From the NCBI GenBank assembly GCA_964035775.1, contig OZ038318.1:10930081-10994080 (forward strand): DNA of 64,000 nt, read 5' to 3'. The notes under the pieces are model-generated. The model made no database searches. It was not told where the DNA came from and saw only the letters and a list, made by a program, of their open reading frames with translations. The stretch comes from Osedax frankpressi (lineage: Eukaryota; Annelida; Polychaeta; Sabellida; Siboglinidae). Below are positions 20,710-34,172 of this stretch, piece after piece (positions within the stretch are counted from its first letter, which is position 1; each line of letters begins with the position of its first letter). Position numbers and translations under genes: made by a program.

Positions 20710-23700
20710 TCAAAAAAAGTGATATTTAGAATGTAAAAACAATATAAATATTTTGGAAAATACCGTAAAATTTGATCAATATATTTCTACATATGATAGA
20801 AACAAAATAATAATATTATAAAACTGATTCAATAAATTAAAAGAATGAATATTTATGTTTATAATGCATTAATATATAAGAAAATAGTCTTTATATCTAT
20901 ATATGAAAGTTATAAACAAAGGAGGTATTTTTACAAATTACAATATGATCTTTTTCAAATTCTATATAACTAGAGATATATCTTCTGATCACTCCTACTT
21001 TATTATATATACCAATCTAAAAACATACTAATATCCAATTATAAGTCAAATATAGTGATATATTATAACAAATGTAATGTTTATTATAATTTAACAATAT
21101 TTTATTTTCTAATTTTTATTTTGTTAAATAAAACCACGTAATATGTTTATTTATTTCTGATTACTATTATGTTAAATATGATCAAATTCCTGATTTCTTC
21201 CTACTTCAAGTGCTCACATATGAAGTATGTTATTATAAACATTTATAATGTATCAATAATGTGAATTCTTATATGTACATGATAAGCACGTATTTGTTCT
21301 CAAGTTTTTTAAAATATGTTTAGGATGGCAGAGCTTATTTAGACAATGATTGCTGCTTCTCCTATATACTTCTTCCTAATATTAGTTGAGGTTGGGGTCA
21401 TTCTAGTAGACGATGACGAAATATTACTTCTATATCTAGCTGTGAAGAATTTTCATTAGAAGGATATATTTTGAATATGCCTTCTTGCTATTGTAGCCTT
21501 CTAAAGAAAATCTTAATATGTCCACAATGACGATTCAGCCTTAAATTATATAATGCGGTTATCGTTTACATATATTCAATGATCTGGTCTCGTTTTCCGT
21601 GGCTTATCAGAATATCAAAAGTTTGATAATGTATTTGAAAAATAAACAATTTAATAATCAATTTAAAAAAATAATATTTTTAAATAATTTTCTAGAGATG
21701 GATTTGACTCTAGATGAAGATCATATCAAGTCATATATTGCCATCGTATATATTCTATTATATGAATGATTATCAACCCAATGTACCAGATAAACTATTA
21801 TTTGTCTAATGACAAACTGTACCACATCTTCTATATTAATATATTACAAAATCTTTAAACAATTTAAAATAATTAATAAGTTTATCTACTACAGAATTTT
21901 CAGGTTATATATATATTTATTTTATTTAAAATAATTATTTAATTGTATCTAATCATATTAAAATTTAATACTCAACTTACTCTAGTTGTTATTATAATAT
22001 TTAATTTTTATTTAAATAATTAGATAATATAGAAGAAGTTTTATTTATTATTAATATTTTATGTTTATCCTAAATTATAAACTTGCAAAATATAATTTTA
22101 TATGAATTTTATTATTATATTTTGGTAATTATATATAGGGCTTAATTATTATTTTTTTTAATTATTATTTTCTTTGTATTATTTATAATTATTTATTATA
22201 AAGAAGATTGTATTATATTAATGTCATATTTAATCACCATAATAAAAGAACTCGTAATTATGATTAAAAGACTACACATCATAAAATAAACACTACTACA
22301 ATATGAGTTATATTTACAATTCTATATATCTGGATGTATATCATCGAATTTATCTTTTTTCTTTCATTTTCTGGAACAACTATTTACTAAACCAACAAAA
22401 TAATATAAATGATAAAATGGAATATACATCTGTAGAGAATATATAAGGTTATAATGATTAGATATGTATAACATTGGATGTTATAACTAAAGAAAACAAT
22501 TAAATAAATATTTCGTATATAATTTTGATTAAAATACATTATAGCTAAATTAGATATTAATTAAAAGTTATATAAATCAATAATATATTTTTATATGATC
22601 TTATTAATTTATATATTTCTGATTAATAAACAGTTCAATAAATAAAATAGAATGATGTAGATTTTTTAGATTTATATAAATTATATTTAGATAATAAAAT
22701 ACATGCATATATAATTACATTTAATTATTTATTTTATTTCAGGAATTTTATAAATAACCAATATTTTAATGAAATATATGTATAAAGGCATAGCAAATTT
22801 GATCGAATATTTAATCTATAAAAAGTCAGAAAAATATTTAAAATATAAAGAATTCAACTTAGACTTTCACTTTATCATTTTCTTCATGGACAAGAGAAAA
22901 ATAAATATATGTATAAAATTCCTAATTATTTATATAATAAATAAGATAATAATAATTAAATATTATATTGATAACTATTGGTGATCAAAAAATTATTTTA
23001 ATTTAAATAATCTGCTTATATCAAAATTTAATTTTTTATCTAGATTGGATACTAAATTTATAAATACATTTGTATATCATTTGCATCGTCACTTTAATAA
23101 TGTTATTAATATAATATTAAAATATTTATGATTTGAACATAAATATTTTTTTAATATATATTTCGTAATTTGATAATCAATGGTGTATTAATGACATAAT
23201 TTAAGAACATGCATATTTGTTTTAATAGTATCAACAGATATTTCCAAATTCGTTACATATAGATTTTATGATAAATTATAATATAAATAAATATGCATTT
23301 TCCACATTCTTTTATTTATTTATTTACATCGGTAGCTAGTAGAAATGTTATTGATATCATTGCAAGATATATATTTAATAATTAAACATCTATGAACCAC
23401 AAAGACAAGAAAATCATAACATTATATGTAAACAATATAGCACAGTTAACAGCCTATCTAGCCAATGCCTAAATACAATTATTTGTAAACAATGTGGCAT
23501 GTTTCAAATCATTTTCGTGTACCAGAATGGAACCTACACATATAATAAGATATTTTACAGTTTTGTTTAACAATAAATAAATTTTGAATAATTTCAAATC
23601 AATAAGAATATACTTAATATGATTAAAATACATACGAGTAAATTATTTTATAAATATTAAATGTTTAACTAATAATATAACTATTCCATATATTATCACT

Positions 23701-24030
23701 TATCCTGATTACAATAAATAATATGCCTTTGTCGTATGCAATATGGATTATAGCATTGAAACTAAGGAAATTCCTATTATCGTATATTGTTGAATACTTT
23801 TAAAATAATCATAAAAGTAAAATAAATTGCTTTATATAAGTATCTTAAGTGTATATAAAAAATCTCGTAATTGATTAAAGCGTAATCTTACTTAAGAAAT
23901 ATACAACATAATATATATTATCCATTACTCACAATAAATAAAATTCTTTTATAAGATGTTCTAGATGTCAATCAACTAAATAACCATGGCAATGAAAATA
24001 GATAAACATTATAATTTTTAAATTATAATT
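20710..24030. other. AT-rich DNA, no gene seen
   Basis: Roughly four-fifths A and T by eye. Slightly less AT-rich patches at 21310-21610 and 23400-23550 have no open frame that I recognise. A 71-codon plus frame at 22769-22984 is Lys/Ile/Tyr-rich, as expected by chance. Confidence 0.5.
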
Positions 24031-24089
24031 AATAAATTTAATTGTATAGATACTATTTAGTAAATAGTATTTACACAATTCAATTTATT
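24031..24089. repeat. Imperfect AT-rich hairpin, 28-bp arms
   Basis: The left arm 24031-24058 pairs with the right arm 24062-24089, with about three mismatches around an AGT loop. The core ATACTATTT pairs with AAATAGTAT. This is probably a small MITE remnant or a chance cruciform in AT-rich DNA. Confidence 0.6.
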
Positions 24090-26029
24090 ATTTAATTATT
24101 AAAAAGCCATTTTCTAATAGCATTTTTGATAAATAAATTGAAGTCCCCTGTATACCTGCATATAGATGTTTAAGATAATATAGTATATACAATAATTTAA
24201 TAATAATATATTATTTAAATCTGCAATATGATATTTATTATTATATAACAATCTAATACGAGATTCATAAATAAATAAAAGTATATGTTCAACTTTACAA
24301 TGTTAATTTATTAAATATATATAATCTCATATTTTCTGTATTTTTGAAATAATTTAATATCTTCGATGCAGCCTGTACATTTTTGTAACAGAATATTATT
24401 TATGTGTTCTTCATTGAGATATCATTATTAATAGTTTATTAAATAACTTATATGTGATTATACGTGAACATATAATTATAATAACCATACAAGCGTAAAC
24501 ACCACAATTGTACGAATCTTTTTGTTCATATAAATTTTCGTAAGATAAAGTGAATACAATATTTAATAATTATGATAGATAAACACTATAAATGTTAATA
24601 AAATTAGTAATTTTAGTTATATATATATTATGAATATTTTATGAGTCAATGTCACAGTGATATTGTAGTGAATAACAATTAATCTACGACTTCACATTAT
24701 AAATATACCTATTGAATTGAATTAAATATTTTATTAAATAGTTCAATTATAAATAAGAAATGTTGAAGATATACACATAGAAATAGCTAAAGGTTAATTT
24801 TAATAATTTAGTAAAAAGGTAGAAATTAAATTACAGAATGATTAAGAAAATGTCTAGACACTTGTTGGTTATATAACCATTATAAGTAAAAAATAGCTAC
24901 ATATATTTATATTGTAGTGATACTAGTGTAACATGCATAATTTATACATAATACATATACTAATTAAATAGGAATATATATTACAACAATAAAATAAAAA
25001 CTAATAAGTTATATTTATTATTTCCAATCTTATTATATATTTATAATTATATGTATAATATATAAAAACTTGCTGAAATTGTTCGGCCTTTTTAATACAC
25101 ATTTCTTTGTAAGCTAAACTATCAATTATGTATATATGACGTAAATCAATATTAACATATATCAGAACCCAGTGAACATTGTTTTTTAATATGGGTAGAA
25201 ATAATAACTCAATATTAATAAAATTGACCTTTATAGATTTATGATATTATAATTTATAATATATGTAATATGTTAATTATCTTGATATAAATTTTAATAT
25301 TTATATTTTAAAACAATTATATCATTTACTTTGTTATAAGAAAATATATTAGTATTGAAATTATTTCCTAAATTCGAATCAAATACAAAAATATTTAATT
25401 TCATATCTTGCGCAATAGCTTCGATATAAAATCGTATTATCTATATGAGATTACATTTAATATGAAATTAAAGTATTTATTTAGATAAAAATCTTATTTA
25501 ATATTCTAATATTATCGTCGAGCCATACATTTCCAACTAATGTATATAGTGATGATTTATATAAACCATTAACAGGTATACAGTTATCTACCATCATCTA
25601 AATATTATAATATGGAAAATATTAGTAAGATTTATTGATTATTTAACAGTATATATCTCTTTTAAAAATTAACCATGGTGACTTCATTATGTCCATTCCG
25701 TTTTATAATTGATGAAAGTATATTATCGGATGGATATTTCTACATTCTAGTCTATATAGTATTTAAATATAAATATTATTCCTTCATTCTAACTATTAAT
25801 TCAAATCTTAAATAAAAAAATCTAACATTATTCTCAGTTGACATATATTGTATTCATCCATATAGAGTTGACAAAGGTGATAAGGTAAATATAAGTGAAT
25901 TCGCTTTTTCATAAGTCACTTTATTTACTTCCACATATATATGGCATATCAACTCTAACCTCAATACATTAATTTTGTAATTTAGGTCGATAAGAGATTT
26001 CTGTATTTAAAATAATATATGAAAGGATA
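24090..26029. other. AT-rich DNA, no gene seen
   Basis: AT-rich with stops in all frames, no recognised element. Confidence 0.5.
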
Positions 26030-26099
26030 TATTATATATATATAAATATATTATTTAATAAGTATACTTATTAAATAATATATTTATATATATATAATA
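26030..26099. repeat. Near-perfect AT palindrome without loop
   Basis: Symmetric about 26064/26065 (AATAAGTA|TACTTATT). The arms match for about 34 bp each. A cruciform of this length in pure AT sequence would extrude easily. Confidence 0.85.
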
Positions 26100-27400
26100 A
26101 TATATTATCAAGTATAAAAAAACCGTGTGTACATTTGTCAAGTAATCATATTTTGATGGTGATACATTATTTATACATTGTGATAATATTGTATCCTGTT
26201 CTTCAGTTATTATACCATTGACATAATTATATTCCATCATTTCTCCTTTATATATAATGCGTATTGTTAATTGAAATATAAATTAGTAATACATGAAATA
26301 ATGTGATAATTGAATTAAATTGTTTAACTTTGTAATTCTAGGCCTCTATTATACATTAAATGACGAATGCTATGTACCTAAATATAATATATTTTTATTA
26401 AACATAATATATGTGGTATATAGTTTTCTAATTTAATTTAAATAATATTATTATTTATAAATTTAATTTAATTAACCTTTCCAAAAATAATTTTCTTTAT
26501 AAATGGTAAACATTTATGAGAAATGCATTCAAATGTATCATCAGATATATTGAAAATAACTGTATCACCTTATTTACATACAAATTACATATGATAATTA
26601 AAAAGTACAAAATAAAATTATTAATAACTATATATTTAGTAGTAACATATTGTTGGTACTTTAACTTCTTCTACTATGATATCATGCATATCTTTCTCTT
26701 CTCCAATTTCCATATCACTTATACCTATTTTAATAATTATGTTGTGCTTCAGGAGTAATAATTTATGTACCATAAAAATATCTATTAAATAGCTTTTATA
26801 TAATACAAAAATATGTAGTAACATGTTGTATTTCTACCAAAGTTGTGATAGCAATGATCTTGATATATAACATCAAGTTTTATTTGAAATGTTAAAGTGA
26901 TATGAAATACACTATTTTAAATATTAATAGACTCTTAAGTATTTAAGAAATTGTAAAGTTGTTTAAATCAATATCAGATACTAAAAATATAACTTTATCA
27001 TATAGTAAAAAATATTAAATTATTATATATAATCAATTGCTATAATAAAATATTTTTAAAATCTAGCTATATATTATTATGTCAATAATTATATAATTAC
27101 ATTGTTTTGTAATCATTTTAATATTCTTTGAAAGCAAATTAATATCAATTGTATTAAATATTTAGTTAGTAATAATATATTATAAATTATAAATACTAGA
27201 TTTCTTTAGATCAATATTGTTATAATTAATATATATTCATATAACAGACTAACATTTGTTATGGTTTTCTTTTTTTAATATAACAATGATCTTTGTTGAT
27301 TATTATAATCTTATCCATAACTATTAATTTAAATATAAATAACATATATACAATATTATGAATTCATAATCTAATGTATTCATAATTTGTGAATATAAAG
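26100..27400. other. AT-rich DNA, no gene seen
   Basis: Short open frames (80 codons plus at 26516, 61 and 62 codons minus at 26055 and 26636) have Ile/Tyr/Asn-rich compositions expected from AT-rich sequence. None has a motif. Confidence 0.5.
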
Positions 27401-27419
27401 ATAATGTACCTGTAATTTC

Positions 27420-27640
27420 TTTATAATAACTGTAGTATGGCTTTAAATGTATATATGAATATTTTATTTTTAATATTGAATTAGATTTTAAATTTTTGAG
27501 TGTAATATGGTTAAGCTTGTCAATATTAACAATCATATAAGACCCAAGCCACTTTGGTTGAGTTTTATAACCAAATTTATTTATGATTTTTAAATTTTTT
27601 CTTAAAACCTTATCGCCAATTTTGCGATTGACACCGCCAA
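27420..27640 (-). pseudogene. Ty3/Gypsy-type LTR retroelement fossil, integrase C-terminus
   Basis: The minus strand encodes a fragment matching the C-terminal end of Ty3/Gypsy integrases: IGDKVLRKN, then QPKWLGSY, LNHITLKN and a terminal YIHLKPYY. These follow the family pattern GDxVLR ... PxWxGPY ... HLKPYY in order and spacing. No LTRs, capsid, protease or reverse transcriptase could be recognised nearby, although moderately less AT-rich sequence to 27830 may belong to it. It is a broken, old fragment and not an active element. Confidence 0.6.
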
Positions 27641-27649
27641 TGCTTTAGA

Positions 27650-28900
27650 TATGTTTGTAAAGATTATGGGAAATGTCACGTGAAGGTTCCATTCTGGCCA
27701 TAGATTCCTCTTTACCAATAGTAAATAGAAATCTATGAGTCTGGCACATGATCCATTCTAGAACACGACAGCCTATCTGGCTAATATCGTGTGCAATTTG
27801 GCAAATATCATTGACTGCGAGGTTATTTCAACTTTCAAAAACTACAATATAAATTATAAATAATCTTGAAAGTTAATGAAATTGCTTTATGACAATGAAA
27901 CAATATACATATAATTAATTTGTAATTCTTAAAATATTTTCATGTATACTTAATAAAATAATTTCAAGTATTCATACTGTCAGTTAGTTGAAAACAGACA
28001 CACCCACTGGGCGTCGCCCAGCGATACATAAATAGTATTATTACATTTAATAATATAATAATTACTTTAATAAAGTAATTCTTTATATACGATACTACTG
28101 AATGTATCTAATTATTTTCTAATTGGAGACATACAAGTATTTACTTTACAGATCTCGATACTTGCTAATATGATATATTATATATTTTATTATTGAAATT
28201 TTATAATACTAATATAATATTGAATAGTAAATTTCCAAAGGAATAAATATATTATAAAATATTGAATGCACAAGTAGTCTTGATTAGTTAACCAACTCGA
28301 TGGTATTAAATATCAAGTATGAAAATAAATATCATACATTGTATATATATTTAAATATAATTCACAATCTATATAAAATGATAAATAATTTACAAAGTTA
28401 ATTTATTAGATATATGTTTTCTTATATCATCGATATATATATTATAAAATGCTGATTCAATATTATTTATGCTGCCTGTTCAAATAAAATAATTTAAATT
28501 TCAAATTAGTCACGCCTACAATACGCCCATTTAAAAAATAATTAAATAATAACATTTAATATTAATTAAAAAAATATATTATGATAAATAATGATTAATT
28601 ACATTATTTGTAATCATTGTATTACAATGAAAATAGATAAAATCACAGGAAATGTACCAAATTGCATATCTTGCCAAATGCACACTAGGGCCTAAATGTA
28701 ATTTTTTAATTATAGAAAGTACATTGAGATTGATAACGAGATTATATATGATATGATCCGAGAACTCGAAGATGAGATATATGTGCATATATGCAGCGTA
28801 TGCATATATGTATATGTATACCGCAATAAATTACTGGAATTCTGTAATAGAACATTATTCTGACTAAATTTAAAGTGCACTTCATGTTAGTTTATAAAAA
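27650..28900. other. AT-rich DNA with a GC palindrome, no gene seen
   Basis: Contains a short perfect palindrome CTGGGCGTCGCCCAG at 28007-28021 and a less AT-rich patch at 27640-27830 that may be an extension of the retroelement fossil. The 69-codon minus frame at 28579-28788 is unassigned. Confidence 0.45.
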
Positions 28901-28904
28901 TGAT

Positions 28905-30588
28905 ATTAATAATAATCATATAATAAATAATAATCATATAATTAATAATAATCATATAATAAATAATAATCATATAATAAATAATAATCATATAATAATA
29001 ATAATCATATAATAAATAATAATCATATAATAAATAATAATCATATAATAAATAATAATCATATAATAAATAATAATCATATAACAAATGATAATCATAT
29101 AATAAATAATAATCATATAATTAATAATAAATAATAATCATATAATAAATAATAATCATATAGTAAATAATAATCATATAATAAATAATAATCATATAAT
29201 AAATAATAATCATATAATAAATAATAATCATATAATTAATAATAATCATATAATAAATAATAATCATATGATAAATAATAATCATATAGTAAATAATAAT
29301 CATATAATTAATAATAATCATATACTAAATAATAATCATATAATTAATAATAATCATATAATAAATAATAATCATATAATTAATAATAATCATATTATAA
29401 ATAATAATCATATAATTAATAATAATCATAGTATATAGTTAATAATAATCATATAATTAATAATAATCATATAATAAATAATAATCATATAATAAATAAT
29501 AATCATATAATTAATAATAATCATATAATAAATAATAATCATATAATAAATAATAATCATATAATAAATAATAATCATATAATAAATAATAATCATATAA
29601 TAAATAATAATCATATAATAAATAATAATCATATAATTAATAATAATCATATAATAAATAATAATCATATAATAAATAATAATCATATAATAAATAATAA
29701 TCATATAATAAATAATAACCATAGAATAAATAATAATCATATGATAAAAAATAATCATATAATAAATAATAATTATATAATAATCATATAATTAATAATA
29801 ATCATATAATAAATAATAATCATATAATAAATAATAATCATATAATAAATAATAATCATATAATTAATAATAATCATATACTAAATAATAATCATATACT
29901 AAATAATAATCATATAATTAATAATAATCATATAATAAATAATAATCATATAATTAATAATAATCATATAATTAATAATAATTATATAATAAATAATAAT
30001 CATATAATAAATAATAATCATATAGTAAATAATAATCATATAATAATCATATAATAAATAATAATCATATAATTAATAATAATCATATACTAAATAATAA
30101 TCATATAATTAATAATAATCATAGTATATAGTTAATAATAATCATATAATAAATAATAATCATATAATACATAATAATCATATAATAAAAAATAATCATA
30201 TAATAAATAATAATCATATAATAAATAATAATCATATAATAAAAAATAATCATATAATAAATAATAATCATATAATAAATAATAATCATATAATTAATAA
30301 TAATTATATAATAAATAATAATCATATAATAAATAATAATCATATAGTAAATAATAATCATATAATAAATAATAATCATATAATTAATAATAATCATATA
30401 CTAAATAATAATCATATAATTAATAATAATCATATAATAAATAATAATCATATAATACATAATAATCATATAATAAAAAATAATCATATAATAAATAATA
30501 ATCATATCATAAATAATAATCATATAATTAATAATAATTATATAATAAATAATAATCATATGGTAAATAATAATCATATAATTAATAG
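28905..30588. repeat. AT minisatellite, 18-bp unit
   Basis: Tandem units of AATAATCATATAATAAAT with frequent TTAA variants (ATAATTAATAATAATC) and a few truncated units. The minus strand reads as MIIIYY or MIIINY repeats because 18 is a multiple of three. Roughly ninety units by length. A block near 29890-30180 reappears with small changes near 30290-30470, indicating duplication inside the array. Confidence 0.95.
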
Positions 30589-30826
30589 AATGTATTTTTA
30601 CTAATAGAAAAAATCGCAATACATTTGATTATTTATGTGATGAAATTGGGCCTTACAAATAAACCAACGTCATAGGTAAATATTGCTATTACATATGGAT
30701 GTAATTAACACCTATTTCATTTATTTATATATTTAACTATAAATCACAAAAATCACCTTAGTTTTTAATTATATATTATTATCTAATTAAGTAATACAAT
30801 GATGCCAAATGACCATGATTACTATT

Positions 30827-31230
30827 ATGGAATTTATAAATAAATTGGCAACAAAATGCGATTACAAAACTATTACCGACAAGTTTAGAATTTCTAAAAC
30901 GTCAACTATGATGGACAAATAAAGTTATTATCAGCTTAACATATTCATGGGTCTCAAAATATAAAATTGATTTAATCTCAAAATTAGGCTGTGAGAATAA
31001 TATTGAATAAATTAGTAAACAAGCATATAGTTTGTTTTTCCAACAAACCCTCAAGATCTAGAAATAGCTAAAAACCTGTTTTTTAAACAGAAGATTTCCA
31101 AATTGTGTGGGGCTACGCATAGATGGTGACCATAGGCACATACCGATACTGGCGTCATCGATAAATAAAGAAGATTTTCTTAATAGAAAAGGATTCTATT
31201 CAATCAATGCAATGGCAGTCCAGGATTGAA
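30827..31230 (+). pseudogene. PIF/Harbinger transposase (HARBI1-like), broken
   Basis: The plus strand shows pieces of a DDE transposase of the Harbinger family in the right order. Near 30827-30919 there is FINKLATKCDYKTITDKFRI followed by SKTST, resembling the N-terminal helix-turn-helix (LATxxxYRTISxxFGVSKSTV). Near 31031-31090 there is FVFPTNPQDLEIAKNL. At 31107-31226, after a frame change, there is GLRIDGDHRHIPI and NRKGFYSINAMAVQD, matching GCIDGTHIxI and NRKGFYSINxQAVCD. The first catalytic Asp is at 31122-31124. The rest of the catalytic domain is not visible and stops interrupt it, against a usual length near 350-400 residues. It is the same superfamily as the MITE at 19032, but a direct source relation cannot be shown. 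Confidence 0.8.
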
Positions 31231-31299
31231 AAACCGCTATTTACTATTCACCCTTTTACCAGCGATGTCTTGGATCGTCTCGTATCTTATATAATACTA

Positions 31300-32085
31300 C
31301 AAATTTACAATTACAATTTATATAAAATGAAATATAATCATCTCTTAAAAATATAAAGATCTCTTCTAAAAACTGATACTGATATTAGTAGTTATAAACA
31401 ATATAAACATTTATTAAGTACAGATTTATAGATAGTTCCATTGTTATTTTACTTTGACACCATTGTGGCACATGGTGTCAAAGTATTCTGAAATTCAGAT
31501 TCATGTAATAATATTTATACCATGTTCCCAATTTAATTAAGTTAGTTGTATTTGTATATTAATAATGGATTGATATTTCCGCAAATAATCGATTGTATGA
31601 AAGTTTTATATATAAAACTGAAATTTTATCCTAATATAACATAACATTTTGATAAAATAATTAATCTGATTATAATCTTCCTTTTAAATATTACATAATA
31701 GTATATATTCTATTAGAATACTGAAAGATTAGTTATAATTGGAGATATTGCCTATCAATCATTGCTTTGGCTAGTAAAACCTCGGCATTCAGGTATTAAA
31801 CTATCCCCGGAGAAAACCACTTTATACACAAATACATGTTGAGAGGTTAGTGGACATTTTATCATTTAGTCTATATTTATAAATAAATAACAAACAAATA
31901 TTTTGTTCTATTTAAATTCTATTTATATATTACTAAAATATTAAAAAGATGTAAGAGTAATAAAATAAATACAAAATGAATACAAAATGAATAATGCATA
32001 TTAGACATAATATTCAATCTTTTGTAATCCAAAATCCCAAAGTATGATTTACGAAATAAATCAGTTAAATATATTCAAATACCCA
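31300..32085. other. AT-rich DNA with one hairpin, no gene seen
   Basis: AT-rich with no open frame of note, apart from the hairpin at 31450-31485, which is listed separately. Confidence 0.5.
31450..31485. repeat. Perfect hairpin, 14-bp stem, 8-nt loop
   Basis: TACTTTGACACCAT (31450-31463), loop TGTGGCAC, then ATGGTGTCAAAGTA (31472-31485). The stem has mixed base composition, unlike the AT palindromes. The TTTGACACCAT arms with a short loop resemble the ends or centre of a small inverted-repeat element. No target duplication was identified. Confidence 0.85.
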
Positions 32086-32089
32086 GCAC

Positions 32090-32340
32090 TGCGAAAACGC
32101 GCTATGAAGATAGGGCAGCTTTGAGATGATCTCGTCGAGCGTTCAACCTAATGCAGCGTGGACACGACTCCGTAGAAGCAATCGGACGACAGCCCCGGTG
32201 GAATACCGAGTTGCAATGGTCGCACTTGAGGGACGTCGGCGTGGTTAGGGATTACGCGGAGAGATGGGCAGTGTAGCGGTGTTCGCGATTCCACGGGTGG
32301 AAATCGTTCGCAAGGAGTTTGCGCAATTTTCTGGAAACCA
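32090..32340 (+). other. GC-richer island of unknown origin
   Basis: About 250 bp with near-balanced composition inside AT-rich DNA. A 48-codon plus frame (32130-32273) reads SRRAFNLMQRGHDSVEAIGR and later RWNTELQWSHLRDVGV and RDYAERWAV. The amino-acid mix looks protein-like, but I do not recognise the family and the frame is short. It may be a transposon fragment or a recent transfer from a less AT-rich locus. Confidence 0.5.
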
Positions 32341-34172
32341 CTAAAATCTACTATTTAGAACATATAAATCGTTGGGAATTCTACAGGTAAAATGCTTAGG
32401 AGTATGTGATACAGTGCATCTATAAATAGATTCTTACAAGTATTTAATAGGGATCTTCAAAATAATATGTATTAATATATTATTTATAATACCTGAAAAT
32501 TGTATTTAATTTAATGAATTATGGATATTTAATTTACGAAATTCTTGTATAAATTTATTTTGTGTTATAAATTGAATTTGAAGTTAATTAAAATATTTCA
32601 ATTGAATTATTATAAATTATATTATATAATTTATTAAATATACAATTAAAAAACTATATTCATATATATACATATATTTATAAAATAATTCATATTTATT
32701 ATACTAGTAATATAATAATAACAGATATATATTTTAAAGTTTAAAAATGAATATATAATTTTTAAATTATATAATACAATTATTTAAAATAAAATATTAC
32801 ATTTTATTTGATCTACAATTAAACAAGAGCCTTTAAAATGCTTATTTTTGATGGTAATACTTTAAAACAAGTTTCTTAAATCAATCTAAAGATAATATTA
32901 TAATATTAAACTAAAAAAATGTAGGCAATTTCCCCCCGATTTTGCACTGTATTGCATGCCATAAACATTGAGGTAATACGTTATTAGAAATTAGAAACAA
33001 TTAAAATATAAGTAAATAATAATTTTAATTAACACAAAATAAGAAGTATAAAATAAAGTATAAAAATATTACTATTTATATGATGCATATGAAATTTATG
33101 TATCTTATAAATAATTGGACAAAATAAAATGAATCTAATAATTCTTATATTAACTATATTAATGTACTATATAAATATAGATTATACATTATTTGTTATA
33201 ATCTAGGCATATAATATATATTATTACTTAAATTCAGTTAATTATTATAGTGTCGGTAAATTTTGCTTCATCAATTTGTAATTCTATTGGCAAAATCTCA
33301 GTGGGAAGCTTGTTCGGGAAGAGATGGGTTATACATACACAACTGTCAACTATATCACACATACTATCAAGCGTAGATATTACAATCGCTCATCAAACCT
33401 GGGTGGTAACATCTAATTGAAAAGGGTAAATGTTCGGTGTTTTGTGGCAGATTTCGCAGACGAATCCTGATGAGAAATAAATGAAAATTTAGAGAGTTGA
33501 TCAGAAATAAAGACTATAATTATAGAGATAAATAAATTAACAAGTTTAATTGTTTTAAAAAGATCTTCGATGGAAATACTTTTGCAAGTCTAATTGAAAT
33601 GGAATCCTATATATATTAATAACTAGAATTCAATTTTTTTGCCACAAATTTATAGTTATTAAGATGTATTCAATTGAAACAATTGGCAAGTGTTTAAAGT
33701 TAATAAGATGTATTCAATTGAAGAGTGTTTAGGGATGGATCAAATGAAGATAAACCCTTTTGTTGACATAGTTGACAATTGAAAACGTGTTTTTTTGCGA
33801 ATTTCACAACGAGTTTCAAGTTGTTCTCGAAACTGGAGCCGGCTTGGATTTCAAGTAAATCCTGTTAGATTTGAAGACGAATTGACTAAAAATAATTAAT
33901 TTAAGTGTTTGTGGCAGAGTATATATACATATCTATAGCTATATAAACATAGCTAGAGGGTAAATCAGTTATAATTATGTATTCTATGTATAGCAGAGTT
34001 TGAATGGTAGACAAGCATGTAAGAAAGATGCTGAAAGTGTTATTAAATGAACGTAAGTAAATTTATGCATACCAAATACAGATATCTACATGAAACTTTC
34101 ATTTTTTTGAGAAAAAGTGAAATATTATATTCTTAACATATTCTATATCAGCATAAATCAGTAATAAATATG
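32341..34172. other. AT-rich DNA flanking the satellite, no gene seen
   Basis: AT-rich. Less AT-rich patches at 33290-33480 and 33780-33880 have no recognised frame. A small direct repeat with AAGATGTATTCAATTGAA occurs near 33660 and 33704. It ends at the first satellite unit. Confidence 0.5.

Noticed and set aside
2628-23967. Shared 20-bp string containing TTCTAGATGTCAATCAA near 2628 and 23948
   Set aside because: Flanks do not align, so there is too little to call a repeat family, though an old element end cannot be excluded.
28887-30619. Minus-strand MIIIYY frames
   Set aside because: Translation of the 18-bp AT minisatellite.
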